A DNA stretch of 64,000 nt from an uncultured Prevotellaceae bacterium (GCA_900315565.1 OMZS01000001.1:176885-240884), one strand, 5' to 3'; shown: positions 17,368 to 27,143, counted from the first letter of the stretch. Translations and numbers: made by a program. The notes: generated by a model from the letters alone, not told the origin.

Positions 17368-18459
17368 ATGCTTAGAGAACTTAAGATTCTGACGCGCCGG
17401 CTGATTGCCGGTGCCAACATTGCCACCATCGCCGTGATGCTTTTGCTGGGCTACAGCGGACTCATCAACCCCATGGAGCACCCGAAGGCATGTGTGCTCA
17501 GCCTGTTGTTTCCGGCCGTAGCATGGGTGAATGTGGCATTTCTGCTGTTCTGGATTATTTTCTACAGGCGCTATGTGCTCATTCCGCTGGCGGGATTTCT
17601 GCTGGCATGGTGGCCCATACGCACATACTTGCCGCTGAACATACCCCGCGAGGCTCCCGAAGGCTCCATTAAAGTGCTTTCTTTCAACATCTGGAACTTT
17701 GCTACCCACAAAGCCCCAAAAGACAAGCCCAACCCCATCATGGAGTACATTCTCAACAGCGGAGCCGACATCGTCTGCATGCAAGAATATTACTCACGGG
17801 CGGTGAAAAAAATGAAAATCGACTCACTGCTCCACTCGGTCTATCCCTATATCGACACCGTGCATGCCAAACACTCTACCAACATCAATGGCATTTTCAG
17901 CAAATACCCCATTGTGGGCAAGGAGCATGCTTATCCGCTGAAATGGTCATCGGTTACAGGCGCATTCAAAGTGCTCATCGACGGCGACACGGTGATTGTG
18001 CTCAACTGCCACCTGGAAACCAACAGTCTCTCTTATGCTGAGAAAAAAGAGTTCAAGCACATGATAAAAGGCAAAATGGCCGAAGACACCATGCGTGCCA
18101 CCTCGCTCAAACTCATCGACAAACTGGCTGTGGCAGCGGTGAAGCGTGTGCCGCAGGCCGAGGCTGTGGCACAATACATCAAAGAGCACAAAGGCAAGAG
18201 CATGATTGTGTGCGGCGACCTCAACGACAACCCGCTATCGTATGTGCGGCGCACCGTAAGCCAAGGACTCACCGACTGCTACGTTTCGACTGCCAACGGA
18301 CCGGGCTGGACCTTCCATGCCAGCAACATATACGTGCGCATCGACAACATCTTCTGCAGCCCCGACTGGGAGCCTTATAACTGCAAAGTTGACAATGAAA
18401 TGACCCTTTCTGACCATTATCCCGTGTATTGTTGGCTAAAAAAGCGCCCAAAACATTAA
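17368..18459 (+). CDS. Membrane-anchored endonuclease/exonuclease/phosphatase family protein
   Basis: 363 residues. Three N-terminal transmembrane helices (to about residue 85) precede an EEP domain with the motifs SFNIWNF, MQEYYS, GDLNDNP and SDHYPVYCWL, covering the metal-binding Asn/Glu, Asp-Asn and Ser-Asp-His sites. The family cleaves phosphodiesters in nucleic acids or phospholipids; the substrate here is unknown. The catalytic domain would face the periplasm if the N-terminus is cytoplasmic with three helices. Confidence 0.88.
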   Translation: MLRELKILTRRLIAGANIATIAVMLLLGYSGLINPMEHPKACVLSLLFPAVAWVNVAFLLFWIIFYRRYVLIPLAGFLLAWWPIRTYLPLNIPREAPEGSIKVLSFNIWNFATHKAPKDKPNPIMEYILNSGADIVCMQEYYSRAVKKMKIDSLLHSVYPYIDTVHAKHSTNINGIFSKYPIVGKEHAYPLKWSSVTGAFKVLIDGDTVIVLNCHLETNSLSYAEKKEFKHMIKGKMAEDTMRATSLKLIDKLAVAAVKRVPQAEAVAQYIKEHKGKSMIVCGDLNDNPLSYVRRTVSQGLTDCYVSTANGPGWTFHASNIYVRIDNIFCSPDWEPYNCKVDNEMTLSDHYPVYCWLKKRPKH

Positions 18460-18498
18460 ATAATGTACGCGAAATTTTCCTGAAAGTAAAAAAATAAC

Positions 18499-18506
18499 TA
18501 TCTTTG
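18499..18506 (+). promoter_or_regulatory. secDF promoter -7 box
   Basis: TATCTTTG followed by GC. Transcription from here leaves a leader of about 170 bases before the ATG at 18686, unusually long for this window. Confidence 0.65.
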
Positions 18507-18685
18507 CAACCTGAATTTGCAAGGAAGGCTCTTTTCTTGCTTTCAGCCGTGCCCAAAAGCCTGATAACCCTGGCACAAAACAAAGGCCAGAACTTTGGCA
18601 CTCGGTGGTAAAAACAGTGTTACGGCAAAGGGCGCATTGATGAATTTGCAACAAACAAATAATCAAAAAATAATTTTAAATTAAA

Positions 18686-21600
18686 ATGCAAAACAAAGGA
18701 ATTGTAATTTGTACTGCCGTCTTACTGACGCTTGCAAGTATCTTCTATTTGTCGTTCTCGGCGGCCACCCGCTACTACGACAGTCAGGCAGCCAAGATTG
18801 CCGACCCTATCGCACAACAGGATTATAAAGATTCTGTAAAGTACCTGGGTATCTATCCCTATCAGAAGTGCTTGGAAACGCAGATCGGTCTCGGACTCGA
18901 CCTGAAAGGCGGTATGAACGTCATCCTCGAAATCAGCGTGCCCGACGTAGTGGAAGTGCTGGCCGATCATAAGACCGACCCCGCTTTCGTGAAGTCGATG
19001 ACAGAAGCCAAGAAACAAGAGGAGACCAGTCAGAGTGATTTTATCTCGTTGTTCATCAATGCGTACAAGAAGAATGCTCCCGGACACCGTCTGGCCGAAA
19101 TCTTCGCCACACAGCAGCTGAAAGGCAAAGTGAGCACGCAGAGCACCGACAGCGAAGTGGAAGATGCACTGCGCACTGAGGTGCAGGCAGCCATCGACAA
19201 CTCGTTCAACGTGGTTCGCAACCGTATCGACAAGTTTGGTGTGGTACAGCCCAACATTCAGAAACTTGAGGGTCAGGACGGCCGCATCATGGTAGAAATG
19301 CCAGGTATCCGCGAGCCAGAGCGTATTCGTAAGTTGCTCCAAGGCTCTGCCAACCTGGAGTTCTGGGAGACTTACAACAGCGATGAAATCATTCCCTATC
19401 TGTCGCAGCTCGACCAGCGCTGGGCCAACGGTGGTGAAGACACTGCCGCTGCCGATACTGCTGCCGTCGATTCAACCAAGCAGACTGCCGCTGCCGACAA
19501 GGGCAAGCTCAACCTTGGCAAAGACAAGAAAGCCGACAAGGCCGGCGAGGCCGATGCCGAGCTGGCAGCCGCCAAGAAGCGCAATCCGCTGCTCTCGCTG
19601 CTGCAGCCTATGAGCCAGAACATCGGTCTGGTGGCTATGGCCAACCTGCGCGACACAGCCGAAATCAACAAGATTATCTACTCTGACATAGCTAAGCAGG
19701 TGCTTCCCTCCGACCTTCGTCTGGCATGGGGTGCCAAGCCCACCGATATGGTGAAGGACAGCAAGAAAGTGTTCGAGCTTTATGCGCTGAAGGTGACACA
19801 GGCCAACGGCCGCGCTCCGCTCGAGGGCGACGTGATTACCGATGCCAAAGACGAGTTTGAGCAGGTTACGGGTCGTCCGAGCGTCAGCATGTCGATGAAC
19901 TCCGACGGTGCCCGCCGCTGGGCAGCCCTCACCAAGGCTAATGTTGGCAAGGCCATTGCCATTGTGCTCGACGGTGTTGTTTATAGCGCACCTCGCGTGA
20001 ACGGCGAAATCACTGGCGGTAACTCGCAGATTACAGGTAACTTCACCATTGAGGATACCAAGGACCTGGCCAACACACTGAAGTCGGGACGTATGCCCGC
20101 CCCCGCCCGCATCGTGCAGGAAGAGGTGGTAGGTCCGTCGCTCGGTGCTCAGTCCATCCAGCAGGGTCTCATCTCATTCATCGTAGCCTTCGTGCTGCTC
20201 ATGCTCTACATGATTCTCATGTACGGCTTCATTCCCGGCATGGTGGCCAACTGCGCCCTGCTGGTGAACATCTTCTTCACACTGGGTATTCTCACCTCGT
20301 TCCAGGCCGCACTCACCATGCCTGGTATAGCCGGTATGGTGCTCTCGCTGGGTACTGCAGTCGATGCCAACGTGCTGATTTACGAGCGTACCAAAGAGGA
20401 ATTGCGCAAGGGACTCAACGTGCGTCAGGCTCTGGCCGCCGGTTATAGCAACGCTTTCTCGGCCATCTTCGACTCTAACCTCACTTCGCTCATCACGGGT
20501 GTCATTCTCTATGTGTTCGGTACTGGTCCTATCCGTGGCTTCGCTACCACCTGGATCATCGGTATTGCCGTTTCGTTCTTCTCGGCTGTGTTCCTCACAC
20601 GCCTGGTTTACGAAAACCGCATGAAGAAAGACAAGTGGCTCGGACTCACCTTCACCACCAATTTCTCGAAGAACTTCATGCAGAACACCCATTTCAATTT
20701 CATGGGCATCTACAGGAAGACCTTCACCTTTGCAGCCGTGGCAGCCGTGGTGTTCCTCGTCAGCTTCTTCCTGCGTGGCCTCAGCCAAAGCATCGACTTC
20801 ACTGGTGGCCGCAACTACGTGGTAACACTCGACAAGGCCGTGCCCGTTGAGCAGGTGCGCACCGCTCTGGCCGGAGCCTTCGTCAACACCATGGGCGAGA
20901 ACAACGGCAAGGATGCCAACACCAGCGTCATTGCCCTGGGTACCGACGGCAAGACCGTGCGTGTATCTACCAACTGGAACATCGAGTCGAACAGTCCCAC
21001 TGAGGACGACAAGGCTGAGACCCTGCTCTACAATGCCCTGAAGAAGGCCAACCTGGTTTCGCAGGCCGATGTAGAGTCGTTCAAGAACCCCGACATCCGT
21101 CAGGGTGGCTCCATCATCAGTTCGGCAAAGGTAGGTCCGTCGGTGGCTAAGGACATCACCTACGGTGCCATCATCAGTGTGCTCATCGCCCTGGTGGCCA
21201 TCTTCCTCTACATCCTGTTGCGCTTCCGCAACGTGGCCTTCTCGGTGGGTTCCATCGTAGCCCTGGCTTTCGACGCACTTGTGGTGATTGGCTTCTACTC
21301 GCTGTTGTGGGGCATCGTGCCCTGGTCGCTCGAGGTTGACCAGACATTCATTGGTGCTGTGCTGACCGTGATTGGTTACTCTATCAACGATAAGGTGGTG
21401 GTGTTCGACCGTATCCGCGAGAATCTCGGTCTCTACAAGAAACGCGACTATCAGACCATTTTCAACGACTCACTCAACCAGACCTTGGCACGTACGCTGA
21501 ACACATCTGTTTCTACGCTGATTGTGTTGCTCTGTATCTTCATCCTCGGCGGTAGCACCATCCGTTCGTTCTCGTTCGCCATGATTCTGGGTGTCATCTT

Positions 21601-21721
21601 CGGTACCATGTCGTCTATCTTCATCGCTGCTCCTATTGCTTACCTCACTCTGGGCCGCAAAATCAAGGACGAAGGCGAAGAGACTGAAACTGCCGTTGAA
21701 AAGAAAGGAAAGAAAAAGTAA
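18686..21721 (+). CDS. secDF: Protein translocase subunit SecDF (fused)
   Basis: 1011 residues joining SecD (about 1-650) and SecF (about 680-1000), which together give 12 transmembrane helices. It uses the proton gradient to assist late steps of Sec export. Hallmarks are GLDLKGGMNVILEIS near 72, the VLSLGTAVDANVLIYER helix of SecD, SIDFTGGRNYVVTL opening SecF, and IGYSINDKVVVFDRIRE in SecF. An Ala/Lys-rich low-complexity insert near residues 250-295 (DTAAADTAAVDSTKQTAAAD) lies in the periplasmic part. Fusion is the rule in Bacteroidetes. Confidence 0.97.
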   Translation: MQNKGIVICTAVLLTLASIFYLSFSAATRYYDSQAAKIADPIAQQDYKDSVKYLGIYPYQKCLETQIGLGLDLKGGMNVILEISVPDVVEVLADHKTDPAFVKSMTEAKKQEETSQSDFISLFINAYKKNAPGHRLAEIFATQQLKGKVSTQSTDSEVEDALRTEVQAAIDNSFNVVRNRIDKFGVVQPNIQKLEGQDGRIMVEMPGIREPERIRKLLQGSANLEFWETYNSDEIIPYLSQLDQRWANGGEDTAAADTAAVDSTKQTAAADKGKLNLGKDKKADKAGEADAELAAAKKRNPLLSLLQPMSQNIGLVAMANLRDTAEINKIIYSDIAKQVLPSDLRLAWGAKPTDMVKDSKKVFELYALKVTQANGRAPLEGDVITDAKDEFEQVTGRPSVSMSMNSDGARRWAALTKANVGKAIAIVLDGVVYSAPRVNGEITGGNSQITGNFTIEDTKDLANTLKSGRMPAPARIVQEEVVGPSLGAQSIQQGLISFIVAFVLLMLYMILMYGFIPGMVANCALLVNIFFTLGILTSFQAALTMPGIAGMVLSLGTAVDANVLIYERTKEELRKGLNVRQALAAGYSNAFSAIFDSNLTSLITGVILYVFGTGPIRGFATTWIIGIAVSFFSAVFLTRLVYENRMKKDKWLGLTFTTNFSKNFMQNTHFNFMGIYRKTFTFAAVAAVVFLVSFFLRGLSQSIDFTGGRNYVVTLDKAVPVEQVRTALAGAFVNTMGENNGKDANTSVIALGTDGKTVRVSTNWNIESNSPTEDDKAETLLYNALKKANLVSQADVESFKNPDIRQGGSIISSAKVGPSVAKDITYGAIISVLIALVAIFLYILLRFRNVAFSVGSIVALAFDALVVIGFYSLLWGIVPWSLEVDQTFIGAVLTVIGYSINDKVVVFDRIRENLGLYKKRDYQTIFNDSLNQTLARTLNTSVSTLIVLLCIFILGGSTIRSFSFAMILGVIFGTMSSIFIAAPIAYLTLGRKIKDEGEETETAVEKKGKKK

Positions 21722-21765
21722 GGTAAAGCCTTCTTTAAGCGAAGGACACACCTTATTATATTAAT

Positions 21766-21851
21766 AGCGGTGGCGGCATATCGGCAAGAGCCCCACCGCT
21801 GATAACAACACAGAGCCGCGCTTCCTAATGCAGGAAGCGCGGCTCTGTGTT
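21766..21851 (+). terminator. Double hairpin terminator after secDF
   Basis: The first stem is AGCGGTGG (21766-21773) / CCACCGCT (21793-21800). The second is a perfect 20-bp stem (21807-21826 / 21832-21851) with a 5-base loop. The convergent ADP-ribosylglycohydrolase ends at 21884, so the second hairpin can serve both genes. Confidence 0.85.
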
Positions 21852-21883
21852 GCTATAACTGCAATTACTATTCTAGAGTGCTA

Positions 21884-22678
21884 CTACAGCTCGTAGGCGT
21901 CTTTCATGTGGTCGTAGTACTGGCTGAGCACGGCGAGCATATCTTCGGGCAAATAGCCCATGGTCTCAACGAGAATGTCCTCGGGAATGGGATAGTAGGC
22001 TTCGGCAATAGAGCCAGCAATGGCAGCCTTGGTGTCGGTGTCGCCGTCGCAGAGCACAGCCTTGCGTATGACATCCTCAAAATTGTCGGCATCGAGAAAA
22101 CAGCGTATGGCCATAGGGACAGTTTCCTGACAGGTGCCGTCGAAATAGCCGTTGGCACTGATGCGAAGAATATCGGCCATGGGCGGAATCTGGTAACCAA
22201 AGCCGCGCAACACCGAGCGTTCCACCTTGTCCTTGGTCACACGAACAGTGCGCAGCCAGTAGATGAGCGTGGCCACACACTGAGCGCCCTTAATGCCTTC
22301 AGGATGGTTGTGGCTCACCTCAGCCGAAAGCTGTGCCTGCTGTTTCACCTCGTCGTAGTCGTTGAAAAGCCATCCCACAGGACTAACGCGCATGGCGGCT
22401 CCGTTGCCATAACTGTTCATGGGCTGCGGGTCGTCGGAGTTTATCCAGCGATAGAAACGGTGCCCGTAGCTACCCATCGGCTCGGGATAACGACGGCACC
22501 ACTCCAGCAGTGCCTCCTTGTAGCTTTTGTGGTTCATAATGGCATCAGCTATAGCGATGGTACAAATGGTATCGTCGGTATAGCTGCATTCGGGGGTAAA
22601 CAATTTGAACCCTTTCTCAGGGGCGGGACCGAACTCGAACCTCGAGCCAACAATGTCACCTATAATAGCGCCTAACAT
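21884..22678 (-). CDS. ADP-ribosylglycohydrolase family protein
   Basis: 264 residues; removes ADP-ribose from proteins, nucleic acids or small molecules using two Mg2+ ions. The metal-binding motifs are MLGAIIGDIVGSRFE at the N-terminus, YTDDTICTIAIADA near 33-46, and DTDTKAAIAGSIAEAYY near 212. No partner ADP-ribosyltransferase or DraT/DarTG gene is nearby, so its target is unknown. A short AGGAGTT heptamer array (22688-22733) lies directly upstream of the ATG and may act as a ribosome-binding region. Confidence 0.92.
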   Translation of the reverse strand: MLGAIIGDIVGSRFEFGPAPEKGFKLFTPECSYTDDTICTIAIADAIMNHKSYKEALLEWCRRYPEPMGSYGHRFYRWINSDDPQPMNSYGNGAAMRVSPVGWLFNDYDEVKQQAQLSAEVSHNHPEGIKGAQCVATLIYWLRTVRVTKDKVERSVLRGFGYQIPPMADILRISANGYFDGTCQETVPMAIRCFLDADNFEDVIRKAVLCDGDTDTKAAIAGSIAEAYYPIPEDILVETMGYLPEDMLAVLSQYYDHMKDAYEL

Positions 22679-22738
22679 GGTATCAACTCCTTTCTTTAAC
22701 TCCTAACTCCTAACTCTTAACTCCTAACTCGCCGAGGT

Positions 22739-22808
22739 AGTCCCACCGAGAATCGAACTCGGATCTAATCTTTAGGAGAGACTTGTTCTATCCATTGAAC
22801 TATGGGAC
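22739..22808 (-). tRNA. tRNA-Arg (anticodon CCT)
   Basis: Acceptor GTCCCAT / GTGGGAC, D-stem GTTC/GAAC, anticodon stem AGTCT/AGATT with loop CTCCTAA (anticodon CCT, reading AGG), T-arm CCGAG-TTCGATT-CTCGG. CCA is not encoded. Confidence 0.92.
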
Positions 22809-22822
22809 CCCTAAACTGAGTG

Positions 22823-23018
22823 CAAAGATACGAATAAGTGAGCGAAAAGCAAAAGGAAAACTTGTTTTTCTTTTCTTTTCCGAACGAAAGTATCTTCGGC
22901 AAAGTCAAAGATACGAATAAGTGAGCGAAAAGCAAAAGGAAAACTTGTTTTTCTTTTCTTTTCCGAACGAAAGTATCTTCGACAAAGTCAAAGATACGAA
23001 AAAGTGAGCGAATAAGAA
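22823..23018 (-). repeat. 83-bp tandem repeat carrying promoter modules for tRNA-Arg
   Basis: Two full units and a partial third begin at 22823, 22906 and 22989 (period 83, nearly identical). On the minus strand each unit ends in a module that reads TTTTCGCTCACTT then CGTATCTTTG, so three -7 boxes (22823-22830, 22906-22913, 22989-22996) point at tRNA-Arg. Confidence 0.88.
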
Positions 23019-23059
23019 AGAAAATGACATTTATTTTTGCTTTTTCGCGCTCTTAATCG

Positions 23060-23067
23060 TATCTTTG
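23060..23067 (+). promoter_or_regulatory. GH5 gene promoter -7 box
   Basis: TATCTTTG preceded by TTTTTCGCGCTCTTAATCG. This is the same extended module that drives tRNA-Arg on the other strand, so two transcripts diverge from the repeat block. Confidence 0.75.
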
Positions 23068-23135
23068 CACCTATACTGCACGTTGAGCGGCAAACAAATC
23101 AGAAGAAACTAACCACACATCACTCCATAAAGAAA

Positions 23136-24491
23136 ATGAAACGCTTTTTTACCTTCATCACATCGCTCATGCTGGCTCTCAGCATGACGGCACAAAACGG
23201 GCTTGACAAAACGGCCATGCAAATCATCGACGAAATGTCGCCCGGCATCAACCTGGGCAACACCTTCGAAGCCACCACCCCCTGGACTGGCGCAGATTTT
23301 TGGAATAACAAAGCCGGACTGGGAGCCGAGACAGGATGGCAGGGCACTAAAACCACCCAGGCCATCATCGACTACATGCGCTCGCTGGGCTTCCGCTCGG
23401 TGCGTATCCCCTGCGCGTGGGCTTTCGGCCACATCAGCGACGCCAGCACCTATACCATCGACGCCGCGTGGATGGCCCGTGTGAAAGAGGTGGTGGACTA
23501 CTGCATCAACGACGGACTCTACGTGGTGCTCAACGACCACTGGGACGGAGGCTGGCTGGAAAACCACATTGCCGACAGCGACCCCACCACCATTGCCCGG
23601 AACAAATACATTCTGACCACGCTGTGGACTCAGATTGCCAATGCCTTTAAGGACTATGACGAGCACCTACTCTTCGCCGGACTGAACGAGCCCAATGCCG
23701 ACACCCAGAGTGCCACCAACAATCTGATTCAGTACAACCAGACGTTTGTGGATGCCGTGCGGGCCACCGGCGGCAACAATGCGCGCCGCGTGCTGGTGGT
23801 ACAAGGACCTTCGACCAACATCGACCACACCTGCAACTACATGAAAGGCCGCATGCCCACCGATGCGGTGGCCGACAAGCTGGCCGTGGAGGTTCACTAC
23901 TACAATCCCTGGCAGTTCTGGGGCATGGAAAAGGATGAGTCGTGGGGAAAAATGCAATTCTACTGGGGCGAGGGCAATCTGGTGAGCGGTTCTGAGCGCA
24001 ATGTGAACAATGGCGAGGCCGAGATGAAAAAGCAGCTGCAAATGATGAAAACCAACTTCGTGGACAAGGGCTATCCCGTGGTTATCGGCGAGTTTGGTGC
24101 CAACTGGCGCGACCTCAGCGGCCTTGCGGGTGAAAACCAGCAGAAGCACAACGCCTCTATCAAGGCTCACTACCGCGAACTGCACCGCCTGTGCAAGGAG
24201 ATGGGCGGCATGGTGCCCATGACGTGGGACACCAACTACACCAAACAGGACGGCTCGAAGGGCACCATGACCATCATCGACCGAGAACATCTCACCATCT
24301 ACGGTACCTACGCCATGGAAGGCATCAACGAGATTTGGCCGCGTCCCGACCTGTCGGCCATCCGTCAAACTACAGTAAAGCCTGCCTCGTCGCCCGTTGT
24401 CAGCGACCTGGCAGGCAGAAAAATGCCAGACTGCAACGGTTTGCAACCTGGCATTTATATCATGAACCACAAAAAGTTTCTGGTGAAATAA
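23136..24491 (+). CDS. Secreted GH5 endoglucanase-type glycoside hydrolase
   Basis: 451 residues; predicted beta-1,4-glucan or related beta-mannan/xyloglucan hydrolase. A signal peptide covers about 1-19 (LMLALSMTAQ). The GH5 fold contains the acid/base Glu185 in FAGLNEPNAD and the nucleophile Glu319 in VVIGEFGANW. The last 30 residues (VSDLAGRKMP...GLQPGIYIMNHKKFLVK) resemble a type IX secretion C-terminal sorting tail, suggesting export to the surface, although no T9SS gene is in the window. The ATG at 23136 is chosen because the longer frame from 23037 would overlap the promoter. It ends 3 bases from the convergent metG stop. Confidence 0.9.
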   Translation: MKRFFTFITSLMLALSMTAQNGLDKTAMQIIDEMSPGINLGNTFEATTPWTGADFWNNKAGLGAETGWQGTKTTQAIIDYMRSLGFRSVRIPCAWAFGHISDASTYTIDAAWMARVKEVVDYCINDGLYVVLNDHWDGGWLENHIADSDPTTIARNKYILTTLWTQIANAFKDYDEHLLFAGLNEPNADTQSATNNLIQYNQTFVDAVRATGGNNARRVLVVQGPSTNIDHTCNYMKGRMPTDAVADKLAVEVHYYNPWQFWGMEKDESWGKMQFYWGEGNLVSGSERNVNNGEAEMKKQLQMMKTNFVDKGYPVVIGEFGANWRDLSGLAGENQQKHNASIKAHYRELHRLCKEMGGMVPMTWDTNYTKQDGSKGTMTIIDREHLTIYGTYAMEGINEIWPRPDLSAIRQTTVKPASSPVVSDLAGRKMPDCNGLQPGIYIMNHKKFLVK

Positions 24492-24494
24492 ACA

Positions 24495-26564
24495 CTATCC
24501 CACCTGGCTTCCGGGCTTCACGTCCTTGGTGGTGGTCACCACGCTGAGGCTTTCGTCGGCATCGACAGCTGAGAGAATCATTCCCTGGCTTTCGATGCCC
24601 ATCATTTTGCGCGGAGCGAAGTTGGCCACAAACAGCACGCGGCGGCCTATCAGTTCTTCGGGCTGCTCGTAGAAGGCGGCGATGCCCGAACAGATGGTGC
24701 GCGGCTGGCCGCTGCCGTCGTCGAGGGTGAACTGCAGCAGTTTCTTCGATTTCTTCACCCGCTGGCAGTCGGTGACTAGTCCCACACGGATGTCGAGCTT
24801 CTCAAAAGTCTCGAAATCAACATTCTCCTTCACGGGCGCGGCCTTCCATGCGGCGGCCTCGTTGGCCTTTTTGGTAGCCTCCAGCTTGTCCAGCTGTCGC
24901 TGTATCACCTCGTCTTCAATCTTCTCGAACAGCAGCTCGGGCTGGCCCAGTTGGTGGCCGGGCTTCAGGATATTGGTGTCGCCCAGCTGGTTCCACTCAA
25001 AGCTGTCGATGTTGAGCATCTGGCGCAGCTTCTGCGACGAGAACGGCAGGAAGGGTTCGAAGGCAATGGCCAGGTTGGCCGTCAGCTGCAGGCAGATGTA
25101 GAGAATGGTTTCCACGCGCTTGGGGTCGGTTTTCCACACTTTCCAGGGCTCGCATTCGGTGATGTATCGGTTGCCGATGCGGGCCAGGTTCATGGCCTCT
25201 TTCTGCGCGTCGCGGAACTTAAACTGGTCGAGCAGCGTTTCCACCTTCTCCTTCACGTCCTTGAACTCGTCAAGTGCCTGGCGGTCAACGTCCTGCAACT
25301 CGCCGCAAGCCGGCACCACACCGTTCCAGTATTTCTTGGTTAGCTGCAGGGCGCGATTGACGAAGTTGCCATAAACGGCCACGAGCTCGTTGTTGTTGCG
25401 CTCCTGGAAGTCTTTCCATGTGAAGTTGTTGTCCTTGGTTTCGGGCGCATTAGCTGTGAGCACATAGCGCAGCACGTCCTGCTTGCCGGGCATGTCCTCC
25501 AAATACTCATGCAGCCAAACGGCCCAGTTTCTTGAGGTGCTTATCTTATCGTTCTCGAGGTTTAAAAATTCGTTGGCGGGCACGTTGTCGGGCATGATAT
25601 ACTTGCCGTGGGCCTTCATCATTACGGGGAAGATAATGCAGTGGAACACAATGTTGTCCTTACCGATGAAGTGAACCAGGCGCGTGTCCTCGTCCTGCCA
25701 CCATTTCTCCCACGGGCCCCATTTTTCGGGTTCTTTTTCGCACAGTTCCTTGGTGTTGCTCACGTAGCCAATGGGCGCGTCGAACCAAACGTAGAGCACT
25801 TTGCCGTCGGCTCCCTCGATGGGCACCGGAATGCCCCAGTCCAGGTCGCGCGTCATGGCGCGCGGCTGCAGGTCCATGTCGAGCCAGCTCTTGCACTGCC
25901 CGTACACATTGCTGCGCCACTCTTTGTGGTCCTCCAGAATCCACTTTCTGAGCCACTCCTGATATTCGTTCAGCGGCAGATACCAGTTCTTCGTCTCGCG
26001 CAGCACGGGCGTGGAGCCGCTGATGGTGCTCTTGGGATTAATCAGCTCGGTGGGGCTCAGGTCGCGCCCACATTTCTCACACTGGTCGCCGTAAGCGCCC
26101 TCGTTGTGGCAGTGGGGGCACTCGCCCGTCACATAGCGGTCGGCCAGAAACTGCTTGGCCTCCTCGTCGTACAGCTGTGTGGTGGTCTCTTCCACCAGTT
26201 TGCCCTCGTCGTACAACTTGCGGAACCACTTGGCTGCAAACTCATGATGAATTTTCGAGGTGGTGCGGCTATACACGTCAAACGAGATGCCGAATTCCTC
26301 GAACGACTTCTTGATCATCGTGTGGAAACGGTCCACCACGTCCTGCGGCGTCACCCCCTCCTTGCGGGCGCGGATGGTGATGGGCACACCGTGCTCGTCG
26401 CTGCCGCCGATGAACATCACCGGCTGCTTCTTCAGCCTCAGATAGCGTACATAGATGTCAGCCGGCACATACACGCCAGCCAGGTGACCGATATGCACAC
26501 CGCCGTTGGCGTAGGGCAGTGCCGAGGTAACGGTGGTGCGCTTATAGATTTTGTTCTGTTGCAT
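24495..26564 (-). CDS. metG: Methionyl-tRNA synthetase
   Basis: 689 residues. HIGH is HIGH in [10 protein letters not shown] near residue 21. The zinc knuckle is [17 protein letters not shown] near 150, and the KMSKS equivalent is KISTS near 338. The C-terminal 110 residues are a tRNA-binding OB-fold (Trbp111 type; [17 protein letters not shown]), which dimerises the enzyme. Charges both initiator and elongator tRNA-Met. A promoter box lies at 26599-26606. Confidence 0.97.
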   Translation of the reverse strand: MQQNKIYKRTTVTSALPYANGGVHIGHLAGVYVPADIYVRYLRLKKQPVMFIGGSDEHGVPITIRARKEGVTPQDVVDRFHTMIKKSFEEFGISFDVYSRTTSKIHHEFAAKWFRKLYDEGKLVEETTTQLYDEEAKQFLADRYVTGECPHCHNEGAYGDQCEKCGRDLSPTELINPKSTISGSTPVLRETKNWYLPLNEYQEWLRKWILEDHKEWRSNVYGQCKSWLDMDLQPRAMTRDLDWGIPVPIEGADGKVLYVWFDAPIGYVSNTKELCEKEPEKWGPWEKWWQDEDTRLVHFIGKDNIVFHCIIFPVMMKAHGKYIMPDNVPANEFLNLENDKISTSRNWAVWLHEYLEDMPGKQDVLRYVLTANAPETKDNNFTWKDFQERNNNELVAVYGNFVNRALQLTKKYWNGVVPACGELQDVDRQALDEFKDVKEKVETLLDQFKFRDAQKEAMNLARIGNRYITECEPWKVWKTDPKRVETILYICLQLTANLAIAFEPFLPFSSQKLRQMLNIDSFEWNQLGDTNILKPGHQLGQPELLFEKIEDEVIQRQLDKLEATKKANEAAAWKAAPVKENVDFETFEKLDIRVGLVTDCQRVKKSKKLLQFTLDDGSGQPRTICSGIAAFYEQPEELIGRRVLFVANFAPRKMMGIESQGMILSAVDADESLSVVTTTKDVKPGSQVG

Positions 26565-26598
26565 GATGAAATGATTGTGATAGATTGTTATTGGTCTG

Positions 26599-26606
26599 CA
26601 AAATTA
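26599..26606 (-). promoter_or_regulatory. metG promoter -7 box
   Basis: Reads TAATTTTG on the minus strand, about 35 bases before the metG ATG. Confidence 0.65.
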
Positions 26607-26639
26607 CCCTTTTTGCGCGAAAAAACCAAATAATACCGT

Positions 26640-27050
26640 CCATTTTTACCGCAACCCCCGTGACCCGCATTTTATTTCACAGCATTGCCCCCAAATTCTC
26701 TAGAGAATTTTTCTGTAATGTCGTGAGTTATTCTCATAACATCGTGAGTTATTTCCGTAACGTCGTGAGTTATTTCCATAAAGTCGTGAATTATTTCCGT
26801 AAAGCCATGAGTTATTCTCGTAAAGCATAGAAATAAAAACATAAATCACGACAATACTTCTTTATTTCCATGCTTTTCCGTCTTTTCGCCTATTTCCATC
26901 ACCCAGCACCCTACACCCAACACCTATCACCCAACAAAACCAACAAACCCTATCGAAAACCGTGCACAATGTGTGCACAAAAAGAAATAGTCACCCTCTC
27001 GCATAGCAACACCAACTATCAGATGAATTACACTAAGGGAATAATGTTAT
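26640..27050. repeat. Gene-free stretch with a 21-bp tandem repeat
   Basis: Five copies of a 21-bp unit (core TCGTGAGTTATT, starting at 26721, 26742, 26763, 26784 and a variant at 26805) follow a TCTAGAGAATTT motif at 26699. Downstream a perfect dyad GTGCACA-ATG-TGTGCAC sits at 26962-26978. No gene is supported here. Confidence 0.8.
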
Positions 27051-27143
27051 AGGAAAGAAATTAGCATCATTAGAATAATTTCGCCATTAAGAATTAAAAA
27101 ACAATTCTTGGATAATTATTCTAATGATGCTAATTTCTTTCCT
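27051..27143. repeat. MITE-like hairpin element, copy 1
   Basis: Perfect 30-bp terminal inverted arms (27051-27080 and 27114-27143) flank a 33-base centre that contains its own AAGAATT / AATTCTT stem. A diverged copy in opposite orientation occurs at 51997-52078. There is no coding capacity. Confidence 0.85.

Noticed and set aside
27051-27143. Ordinary terminator for metG or the SH3 lipoprotein
   Set aside because: The arms are AT-rich and 30 bp long, it lies between two start-side or unrelated ends, and a second copy exists elsewhere, so a mobile hairpin fits better.
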